In this document: piece after piece, positions 1 to 6,800 of the stretch
How the letters are laid out: the number at the start of each line of letters is the position of its first letter
Numbering within the stretch: the stretch's first letter is position 1
Assembly: GCA_045598945.1 (NCBI GenBank)
Contig: JAZRVD010000012.1
Span: forward strand, 1 to 11,886
DNA from: Colimorpha sp045598945
GTDB lineage: Bacteria > Bacteroidota > Bacteroidia > Bacteroidales > P3
Direction of reading: 5' to 3'
DNA: 11,886 nt
Program-made: the position numbers and the translations under genes
Notes under the pieces: generated by a model
The model's input: the letters and a program-made list of their open reading frames with translations, nothing else
Told to the model about the DNA's origin: nothing
The model's database searches: none

Positions 1-306
1 GAGCCCCGACACACGGCTGTCGTTTTTGATGATAAGCCCGGCACCGATAAAGCCTACGCCGGTAAGCACTTGAGCGGCAATACGTCCCGGGTCGCCGTTG
101 ATGAGGTCGAGGTTGTGCTGGCAGATATATATCGAGGCCAGCGTCGCCAATGTCGACCCCATGCATATCAGTGTAAAGGTGCGTATGCCTGCGGGGTGGT
201 TGTGCGCCTCGCGCTCTATGCCTATTATCAGGCCAAGCAGCAGGCTTATGCCAAGGCGCAGAATGGCTATGTTTTCGGTTATCTCTATGGGACTGGTAGG
301 TTGCAT
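1..306 (-). CDS. MgtC/SapB family inner-membrane protein, N-terminal part (runs off left edge)
   Basis: The reverse strand reads open from an ATG at 306-304 to the window edge, giving 102 codons with no stop, so the C-terminal part is missing. The translation has the MgtC family pattern. An early hydrophobic segment ends in GLIIGIERE (about residues 21-29), followed by AGIRT, a second hydrophobic stretch, and then DPGRIAAQVLTGVGFIGAG, which matches the conserved D-R-AAQ-GIGFLGAG block. MgtC proteins are small polytopic membrane proteins linked to Mg2+ limitation, F-type ATPase modulation and intracellular survival in some pathogens. Many gut bacteria carry homologues of unknown role, so the family call is firm and the physiological role is not. 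The gene diverges from yajC and lies downstream of the tRNA-Leu terminator, so it probably has its own promoter. A candidate is the core at 454-461, which would leave a leader of roughly 140 bases. Confidence 0.88.
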   Translation of the reverse strand, partial: MQPTSPIEITENIAILRLGISLLLGLIIGIEREAHNHPAGIRTFTLICMGSTLATLASIYICQHNLDLINGDPGRIAAQVLTGVGFIGAGLIIKNDSRVSGL

Positions 307-340
307 GGTGTGTGTGGTTGTATGTCGTTTGTCTTGCAAT

Positions 341-367
341 AGCCGTTTTCTCGACTCGGCATGGTGA
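341..367 (+). repeat. Dispersed 27-base intergenic repeat, copy 1
   Basis: By eye this 27-base stretch matches 9022-9048 at 23 of 27 positions, sharing the core CTCGGCAT. It lies in the upstream leader of the mgtC-like gene. Its function is unknown, and two imperfect copies are weak evidence for a family. Confidence 0.35.
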
Positions 368-453
368 AAGTTTTGTTTTCCCTCTGTTCTCGGCTTGTTG
401 AAGATAGGCTACTATGTGGGTCTTGCAGGAATGTGTCGGTTAAGAAATTTTTG

Positions 454-461
454 CAAAAGTA
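454..461 (-). promoter_or_regulatory. Bacteroidetes-type -7 element (TACTTTTG), candidate mgtC promoter
   Basis: The minus strand reads TACTTTTG, which fits the TAnnTTTG -7 consensus of the Bacteroidetes primary sigma factor. The flanking 11 bases GTACTTTTGCA are identical to those of the core upstream of the tRNA. The expected -33 TTTG is only TTTT here. It points toward the mgtC-like gene. Confidence 0.45.
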
Positions 462-666
462 CAGATTTGTTTTGATATAAAATGTTTTCTATGTATGATA
501 CACAAAGTTTTAACATTTTGAGCCATCTCTTGCGTCATTCTGTAGCCATGGCGGTGGAGAGGTGCGAGAGATGATGGTGGATAGGGTGTAAGGTGTTGTG
601 ATACTGTGTTGTAGGTGCGTGTGTGGTATAGAGTGATGTGGTACAAAAGCCGTGGTATACGGATAT

Positions 667-704
667 AAAAAAAGCAAGACGGCACACACGGTGTGTTGTC
701 TTGC
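667..704 (-). terminator. Intrinsic terminator of tRNA-Leu
   Basis: On the minus strand, just after the tRNA 3' end, there is a near-perfect stem. 674-687 pairs with 691-704, 14 bp including two G-U pairs in the RNA, around a 3-base loop. A run of seven U residues follows (673-667). This is a textbook rho-independent terminator in the tRNA's orientation. Confidence 0.9.
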
Positions 705-712
705 TGCTGCTG

Positions 713-794
713 TGCGGATAGGGGGACTCGAACCCCCACGGCTTGCACCATTAGATCCTAAGTCTAACGCGGCTACCAATTACGCCATATCCGC
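713..794 (-). tRNA. tRNA-Leu (anticodon UAG)
   Basis: The reverse complement folds as a class II tRNA of 82 nt including the discriminator A. The acceptor arms GCGGATA/TATCCGC pair over 7 bp. The D arm has GCG/CGC around a loop with TTGGTAG. The anticodon stem TTAGA/TCTAA encloses the loop CTTAGGA, so the anticodon is UAG (758-760), which reads CUA and related Leu codons. A long variable arm follows, then the T arm GGGGG-TTCGAGT-CCCCC. The terminal CCA is not encoded and would be added after transcription. A promoter core lies about 17 bases upstream and a strong terminator directly downstream, so this looks like a stand-alone single-tRNA transcription unit. Confidence 0.97.
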
Positions 795-811
795 TTGTCC
801 GTTTCGGCGTG

Positions 812-819
812 CAAAAGTA
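812..819 (-). promoter_or_regulatory. Bacteroidetes-type -7 element (TACTTTTG) of tRNA-Leu
   Basis: The minus strand reads TACTTTTG followed by CA, matching the TAnnTTTG consensus. It lies 17 bases before the tRNA 5' end, so transcription would start with a leader of about ten bases. No clear -33 TTTG is seen upstream. Confidence 0.6.
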
Positions 820-1054
820 CAATCTTTTTTTCATTTGTGAAGAATAATTGAAAAAAAAAACGGATATTTGCATGTTAAAAGTATATATTGGGTGGGTGTA
901 ATGCGATGTATATCAGTGTATAAGAAAGATGATGCAAGTGTTTGCCGAGAGGTGGAAGCGTGTATGAAAAAAGCTTGCTAAAAGGTAGCAGTTTGTTTGT
1001 AACAATCTATTTTGGAGCAGTGATGCTGCTCTTAAAATCGTTAATATCAGTATT

Positions 1055-1381
1055 ATGAACATGATGATTACTATGAACCTGCTGATGGGTGCAGGTCTGC
1101 TCGACATCTCAAATGGTTGGAAGACGGCGATAATGATTGTCGCTATTATCTTGGTGTTCTGGTTTTTCCTTATACGTCCGCAAAGTCAGCAGCTGAAAAA
1201 GGAACAGGAGTATCGCAATGGCTTGAAGCGTGGCGACAAGGTGATGACATCGAGCGGCATACATGTTACTGTGATGAACATCGACGGTGGCGAGGCCTTG
1301 GTAGAGGCTGCTCCCAACGTGCGTTTCAAGGTGCATGCTGCCACGCTGACGCCTATACCGCAATATAAGGAGTCGAAGTAG
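1055..1381 (+). CDS. yajC: Preprotein translocase accessory subunit YajC
   Basis: This encodes a 108-residue protein of typical YajC size and layout. It has a short periplasmic N terminus, one hydrophobic helix (about residues 24-40), the family hallmark FFLIRPQSQQLKK at the membrane exit, and a small cytosolic domain with LKRGDKVMTSSGIHVTV. YajC is a membrane partner of SecDF and SecYEG in protein export, not essential in Escherichia coli. The first ATG at 1055 is used. Other in-frame ATGs lie at codons 3, 4, 7 and 11, there is no clear ribosome binding site, and the exact start is therefore uncertain by a few residues. A small hairpin (1015-1020 with 1026-1031) sits in the leader. A terminator-like hairpin follows the stop codon, so yajC is probably separated from the transporter genes, at least partly. 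Confidence 0.93.
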   Translation: MNMMITMNLLMGAGLLDISNGWKTAIMIVAIILVFWFFLIRPQSQQLKKEQEYRNGLKRGDKVMTSSGIHVTVMNIDGGEALVEAAPNVRFKVHAATLTPIPQYKESK

Positions 1382-1390
1382 TATAGAAGT

Positions 1391-1431
1391 GTCTCTGTTG
1401 CCCGATGGTGGCGAGGAGACGCTTTTTTTTT
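1391..1431 (+). terminator. Terminator-like hairpin after yajC
   Basis: GTCTCT (1391-1396) pairs with GGAGAC (1415-1420). An interrupted inner stem adds GCC/GGC. A run of nine T residues follows (1423-1431). The stem is imperfect, so read-through is plausible. The T run ends only 13 bases before the next gene's ATG. Confidence 0.6.
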
Positions 1432-1444
1432 AATCTATCAATCT

Positions 1445-1990
1445 ATGGGCAGGTTGGCGACATCGTGGAGGCTGTTTGTCTCGTTTCTCAAGATAGGCAT
1501 GTTTACCTTGGGAGGCGGCTATGCCATGATACCCCTCATGCAGCGCGAAGTGGTGGAACGCCACGGATGGCTCACAGAAGAGGAGTTTATGGACCAGATG
1601 TCCCTGTCGCAGGTTATGCCAGGCGCTTTTGCCGTCAATATGGCCACGGCTATAGGCTACCGACAGGCGGGGTGGATAGGCGGCTTGTCTGCCGTGGTGG
1701 GCAACGTGGCTATGCCTATATGCGTCATAGTGCTGCTGGCAATGTTTTTTCGCTGCTTTAGAGACAACAGTGTGGTGGAGCATATCTTTATGGGCGTGCG
1801 GCCTGCCGTGGTGGCGCTGATAGCGGCGCCTGTGGTGAAGATGGCGCGCAGCGCCGGGCTGACATGGCGCAACGCGTGGATGCCCGTAACGGCGGCGCTG
1901 CTTATATGGCTGTGGGGCGTAAGCCCTATTGTCATACTGCTGGCGGCGGCTGTTGGCGGAGTGGCTACATATTGGCTAAGAAGGAGATAG
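1445..1990 (+). CDS. CHR (chromate-type) transporter, first half-size subunit
   Basis: This 181-residue, strongly hydrophobic protein belongs to the short-chain CHR family, in which the transporter is encoded as two adjacent half-size genes. The family signature is visible as FTLGGGYAMIPLMQREVVERHGWL (split here only by reading: residues 20-43), and SQVMPGAFAVN at 55-65 stands where the family normally has a PGP motif. Here the second proline is alanine (A61). Several membrane helices follow. Long CHR proteins export chromate, but in anaerobic gut or oral bacteria the real substrate of the short form is not established. The gene is followed after five bases by its paralogue, so the two products probably assemble as a heteromer. 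Little room for a promoter remains between the upstream T run and the start. Confidence 0.88.
   Translation: MGRLATSWRLFVSFLKIGMFTLGGGYAMIPLMQREVVERHGWLTEEEFMDQMSLSQVMPGAFAVNMATAIGYRQAGWIGGLSAVVGNVAMPICVIVLLAMFFRCFRDNSVVEHIFMGVRPAVVALIAAPVVKMARSAGLTWRNAWMPVTAALLIWLWGVSPIVILLAAAVGGVATYWLRRR
1981..1988 (+). promoter_or_regulatory. Shine-Dalgarno site deciding the second CHR start
   Basis: AAGGAGAT lies at the very end of the first CHR gene, 7 bases before the ATG at 1996. It supports 1996 rather than the upstream in-frame start at 1864, and it suggests translational coupling of the two halves. It is one of the few strong ribosome binding sites seen in the window. Confidence 0.6.
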
Positions 1991-1995
1991 ACGGT

Positions 1996-2598
1996 ATGAT
2001 GTTTGCAGAACTTTTGCTGGTGTTTCTAAAGATAGGCATATTCACCTTTGGCGGCGGATATGCCATGGTGGCGCTGATACAGAGCGAGGTGGTGATGAAT
2101 CACGGGTGGCTGACGCTGCAAGAGTTTGCCGACATACTGGCTGTGAGTCAGGTTACGCCTGGCCCTTTCGGCATCAATGTGGCAACGTATACGGGCTTTA
2201 CGGCTGTTGTCAATGCAGGGTACAGCAGTGCCATTGGCGTGGCAGGAGCTGTGATGTGCAGCGTGGCTGTAATAGCGCTGCCGTGTCTGCTGATGATAAT
2301 GGTGCTGCGGGTGCTGCGTCGTGTGGCAGGCAACGAGATGATGCAGCATGTGATGCAGATGGCACGTCTGGCGGTGCTGGGATTGATAGCCGCCGCCGCG
2401 CTGCTGCTGGTAGGCGGCGAGAGCTTTGGCGTGGTGGGATGGAACAAGCGTTTTGTGGTAAGCGTGATAGTCTTTGTGGCGGTCTTTGCCCTTTCGGTAG
2501 CGCCCAAGGAGATGAAGGTGGGCAGATGGAGGCTCTCTCCGCCGTCGCCGATAGTGCTTATAGTGCTGGCAGGCATAGTGGGCTTGCTGGTATATTGA
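1996..2598 (+). CDS. CHR (chromate-type) transporter, second half-size subunit
   Basis: This 200-residue membrane protein is a paralogue of the preceding gene. Residues 9-57 repeat its pattern: FLKIGIFTFGGGYAMVALIQ, then GWLTLQEFADIL, then SQVTPGPFGIN, with the full PGP motif retained (55-57). About five further hydrophobic segments follow and the protein ends in a membrane helix. I choose the start at 1996 because AAGGAG lies just upstream and because the family begins about here. The open frame extends back to 1864, but that part overlaps the first CHR gene and has no family resemblance. A second ATG at 1999 is equally possible. Tandem half-size CHR genes are taken to form one transporter with the halves in opposite membrane orientation. 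The substrate is inferred from the family name only. Confidence 0.88.
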   Translation: MMFAELLLVFLKIGIFTFGGGYAMVALIQSEVVMNHGWLTLQEFADILAVSQVTPGPFGINVATYTGFTAVVNAGYSSAIGVAGAVMCSVAVIALPCLLMIMVLRVLRRVAGNEMMQHVMQMARLAVLGLIAAAALLLVGGESFGVVGWNKRFVVSVIVFVAVFALSVAPKEMKVGRWRLSPPSPIVLIVLAGIVGLLVY

Positions 2599-2616
2599 TA
2601 AAAAAGATACTGTATC

Positions 2617-3762
2617 GTGAAAATATTGCATACAAGTGAATGGCATGTTGGGCATCAGCTCTGTGGCTTCGACCGTGCTGCAGAGCATGATAGCTTTTTT
2701 AGCCAGCTGAGCGCCATCGTTGAGAAAGAACGGCCTGAGGTGCTGGTGGTGTGTGGCGACGTGTATGACAGCGGCAAGCCGTCGCTGACGTCGCGCAGCC
2801 AGTGCCGCACTTTTCTGTTGTCTATGTGCCAGCGCTACCCGGATATGGCTATCGTCGTTGACGGCGACGTGGCGGCAGATGTGGACGATAGCATCGGGTC
2901 TATGTATATGATAGGGAGAATAGCCTATACGGCAGACGGCGCGATAGATGTAGACCGTCATATAGTGGAGGTCAAGAATGTTGTGGGCGAGAGTGTAGGC
3001 TATGTGGTAGCTATACCGCACATTGCGGAGAAAGCGCTGAAGGATGGCTGCGCCCAGGGCAGGCTGTCGCCTTTTCAGCAGGTGCTTGGCGCCGTGGCGT
3101 TGCGCAACAAGGAGCATCTGCCGGTGGTGCTGATGGCGTGTCAAAGGATAGAGAGTGCGGAAGATGGTGGCAGTGGCGGCGACGCTATTGCACAGAGCGT
3201 GATAGGCGACGGCTACGACTACCTGGCGCTTGGCGGAGTGCATACAGCCCAGATGCTGGCCTCCAGCACGCCGGTGGCATGCTATGCCGGCAGTCCGTTG
3301 TCGCTGACTTTCGACGAGGGCGGGCGTCATAGCGTGTCGGTGGTAACGGTAAGGCATCATCGTCCTCCAGTGGTGGTGCGTAGAGACATCGTTAACAAAA
3401 GTCCGTTGCTGACCGTTCCAGCCCAGCCGGCATCGTTTGGCGAGGCGCTTGAGGCATTGAGGTCGTTAGACGCCTTGTCGTGCTATGTGAGGCTGAATAT
3501 AAGGGACAGCGAGCCGTTGCCAGCAGACAGCAACGAGCAGGTAGAAGAGGCGATAGCAGGCAGGAAAGGTATATGCTATTGCGGATGCTGCAGAGGTGTG
3601 CAGAGATATGACAACGCGACGACAGAGGCTGAAGGGAACGGCGCTATAGATGTCATGGATGTCTTTGAACGGTATTATATGCAAAAAAACGGCTGTGAGC
3701 CAGCACAGTGGATAAAAGACTTGATGGACGAGGCACTCGGCAACATCGACGACAAGGCATGA
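2617..3762 (+). CDS. sbcD: SbcD/Mre11-like protein with altered nuclease active site
   Basis: This 381-residue protein aligns along its length with SbcD, the Mn-dependent nuclease subunit of SbcCD that trims hairpins and blocked DNA ends. The GTG start at 2617 is set by the conserved opening MKILHTSxWH. Several expected catalytic residues are changed. The Asp of TSDWH is Glu8; GNHD is GDVA (83-86), which loses the metal-binding Asn and the catalytic His; the His of the MAHL-type motif is Cys175; and GHxH is GGVH (206-209), which loses the first His. His10, Asp48 (GDVYD) and His209 remain. The later part is recognisable, with YAGSPLSLTFDE, a capping-domain region near 265-330, and the C-terminal FERYYMQKNG segment that in SbcD contacts SbcC. 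A Cys cluster lies at 320-325. The frame is intact. I infer a catalytically weak or inactive SbcD homologue. The gene name marks homology, not activity. Confidence 0.85.
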   Translation: MKILHTSEWHVGHQLCGFDRAAEHDSFFSQLSAIVEKERPEVLVVCGDVYDSGKPSLTSRSQCRTFLLSMCQRYPDMAIVVDGDVAADVDDSIGSMYMIGRIAYTADGAIDVDRHIVEVKNVVGESVGYVVAIPHIAEKALKDGCAQGRLSPFQQVLGAVALRNKEHLPVVLMACQRIESAEDGGSGGDAIAQSVIGDGYDYLALGGVHTAQMLASSTPVACYAGSPLSLTFDEGGRHSVSVVTVRHHRPPVVVRRDIVNKSPLLTVPAQPASFGEALEALRSLDALSCYVRLNIRDSEPLPADSNEQVEEAIAGRKGICYCGCCRGVQRYDNATTEAEGNGAIDVMDVFERYYMQKNGCEPAQWIKDLMDEALGNIDDKA

Positions 3763-3806
3763 GTGTCATGCACTTGTACTTACACCAGATAAATAGACAA
3801 TAAGGT

Positions 3807-6800
3807 ATGGTAATAAAGCAATTAAAGGTTAGAAACATAGCTTCGGTAGAGGAGGCGACGATAGACTTCACCTCCAAGCCATTGAACGATGCGCAGCTGT
3901 TTATGATAACGGGTGATGCTGGCAAGACTATCCTGTTGGATACTATATGTCTGGCGTTGTACGGCACCACGCCAGCCCTTAGCGACGAGCGACACGGCAT
4001 GGCTGTCGACCAGCAGTACGACGCCGCCAGCTTCGACCCACGACACCTCATGCGTCGTGGCAGCCGCGAGGCGAAGGTGGAGCTGACTTTCCTCGACGAC
4101 ACTGAATGTCTCTGCACGGCAACGTGGAGCACGGGGCTGTGTCGCGACAACACCTTTAGAGATGTTGTGCACACACTGCATACCCCTTCGGGCGTTATAG
4201 AGAACGAGCAGGTGAGGCATTATATCTGCGAGACTATGGGTATGGATATCGACGAGTTCTGCCGTGTGGTTATGCTCGAACATGGCATGTTCTCAAAATT
4301 TCTGCGATGCCGGGAGGAGGAGCGGTCGATTATCTTCAACCAACTTATGCGTACCGACAAGTACGCCAATGTGGGAGCCATGGTGGCTAAGATGTGCAAC
4401 GACAAGCGCGACGCCTTGAGACGGCAGACCTTGCATATAGACGCCTACGCCATACTCTCCGACGACCAGCGCAAGGAGATGAAGGAAGAGATAAAGCTGA
4501 TGCAGACAACCATAGAGCAAGACGACAAGAAGTGGCATGACGCAGACGCAAAGATACAGTGGATGCAGGATGACACCCATCTGCACGACGAGGAGAACAA
4601 GGTGCAGGCAAGACTGGCACAGATTGTTGATGTCCGCACCTCGCAGCGTTTTCAAGCCGAAGAGCGCTTTATCTCGGAGTGGCGTCTCACCAACGAGGCA
4701 AGGGTGTGGTACGGCGAGCTGCATAAAGCCATGCAGCAGCAGCAGGTGGTGCAGCTGTCGCTGACAGAGGCCACCGCGCGGTACGACGACCTTATGTCGG
4801 GATATATGGCACTCAACGAGTGGATACACAATGCCGGAGTGGCGTTGGGACAGATGCAGCAAGAGCATACTTTGGACAAGAACAATATAAATATATACAA
4901 CAACATCTCGGCAGTGCAGATGCAACTCGACGCCATAAAGCTGTACAAGTTCGACGAGCAACGGCTAAAGCAAGAGAGCAACGAAATAATGATACAGCTG
5001 CCGCAGATAAAGAAAGATGTAGACTCTGCGTCGCAGCAGCTGAAAAGCACTGCCGACGACTTGCAGCGTCAGCGTCAGAAAGTTCTCAACAGCAGCGCCG
5101 ACTACCAGTCGCTGCACCCTGAGACATTGGCTGGCGAACAGCAGCGCCTCTCGCTATGGCTGCAACGCATATCGCTGGCAGAGCGACTGCTCTATCAGCT
5201 CGACGAGACGGTAACACGGTGCGACACAGTGTCGGAAAAGCTGCAAGAGTGCAGCAAGCAGATATCCATGCTTGAGAGCCAGATTTTCGAGCAGGGCCAC
5301 CGTGTGGAGGAGTCGTACACCATAGTGCAGGAGGTTAAGCGCCTCTATGACATCACGCGTATCAACGTAGGCAACGAAGCTCGTGTGCTGCGTGCCCAGC
5401 TCAAGGTGGGCGACACATGCCCCGTGTGCGGCGCACGTATCGACAAGCTGCTGGTGGAAGACGAGCTGATGCGTGCCTTTGAACCCTACAAGCGCAACTG
5501 CGAAGAAAAAGAACGTCTGTGGAATGAGGCGCGGCAGGTCTACGGCGTGTTGAAGCACCTCTACGAGAACAGGAAAAACGTTGAGCTGCCATGTCTTCAA
5601 AACGAGTTGCAAGAGCTGCAACAGACTCTTGCCACACTGCATCAGCAAGCATGGCAGGCATGTCGCGACCTTAATATCGACATACCTGAGCCTACACATG
5701 CCTTCGCCAAGCTATGCCTTACCACAGTCTTCGACCAAAGGCAGCAATGCCTTCATCAGCAATCCGACCTCGTGCAGCGGCAAGCCAATGTGTCGGCTTT
5801 GCAAGAGACTCTCAACCAGCAGGAAAACGACTTGACACAGTACACCGAGATCATGGGCAAGGTGCAAAACGCTCTAAATAGCGCGGTACTACGTCTCGAA
5901 AACGCCGAGGCACACCGGCAGCTTATCGACAGCCAGATAAACAAGAACGCCGTCTTGATGGAAGACACCTGCAAGGCACTCAACGCCGTCTTTGGCAACG
6001 GCTTCTGGTTCGCCGAATGGGAGAAGAACCCTACCGAGTTTACTGCTATATGGGTCGAACGGACAAAGAGCTTCAACGCTCGACAGCAAGAGCTCGCCTA
6101 CAGAGAGTCGGTGCTGACAACCAATATGATGGTGCAGGAACATGTCAACAAGTTTATCAAAGACGTGCAGACACTCTTGCCAGCATGGGGACGCCGCCAG
6201 GTGGCGGCACCGCATCCGGTAGAGGAACTCGATGTGCAATGGGCGTCGTTGGCATTCGACACGGCAAATATCGCCGCCAACGACAAGGAACTCTCGCAAC
6301 GTATCGAACAGCTTCAAGGTCAGTTGAGGGTGTTCTTGTCCGAACATCCAGAGGTCAACCTCGACAGACTCTCAGGCTATTCGCAGCAAAACTTCGACAA
6401 TATCAACGCTTTGCACGAGGAGTCTGATAAGCAGTATATTCAATGTCAAGGTGTGCTGAATGCGGTACGTCAGCATATCGCTGAGCATGCCAACCTCAAG
6501 CCTGTCGACCTGCAAGGCGGAGAGACGATAGACTACCTGCAACAGTTCTGCAACGATCTGCAACGCAAGCGCGACAATTTCAACGCACTTTGCGGCAAGA
6601 TACAGAATCGTCTCGACGACGACAGCGAAAATCGCAAGCAGGTAGAACGTGAGCAGCGTGTGGCGGAATCGTTGAACAACGACTTCAACAAATGGAAGGT
6701 GTTGTACAACATTGTCGGCACCAGCAATGGCGAAAGTTTCCGCCATATAGCTCAGAGCTACCTCCTCGACGGACTGCTGCGAGGAGCCAACGAGCAGCTG

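Larger units (their letters stand above)
307..666. other. Intergenic stretch between mgtC-like gene and tRNA-Leu terminator
   Basis: I see no credible gene here. The short open frames on either strand lack family resemblance and partly run through the tRNA. The stretch holds a minus-strand promoter-like core (454-461), an AT-rich 8-bp inverted repeat (479-486 with 512-519, 25-base spacer), and one copy of a 27-base sequence that recurs near 9022. The remainder, about 540-660, is G/T-rich on the plus strand and has no recognisable structure. Confidence 0.5.

Noticed and set aside
440..751. Minus-strand open frame of 103 codons
   Set aside because: Its start lies inside the tRNA-Leu and it runs through the tRNA terminator. 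It has no family resemblance.
834..870. Possible yajC promoter (TTTG at 834-837 with GATATTTG at 863-870)
   Set aside because: The -7 element has a mismatch at its first base and the spacing of 25 bases is too long for the Bacteroidetes consensus.
1864..1995. Upstream extension of the second CHR gene by 44 codons
   Set aside because: It overlaps the first CHR gene out of frame, has no family similarity, and a good Shine-Dalgarno sequence supports the start at 1996.
2026..3360. Minus-strand open frame of 444 codons opposite the second CHR gene and sbcD
   Set aside because: It is His-, Arg- and Gln-rich, spans two well-supported opposite-strand genes and has no recognisable domain. It is a shadow frame of G/C-biased coding DNA.
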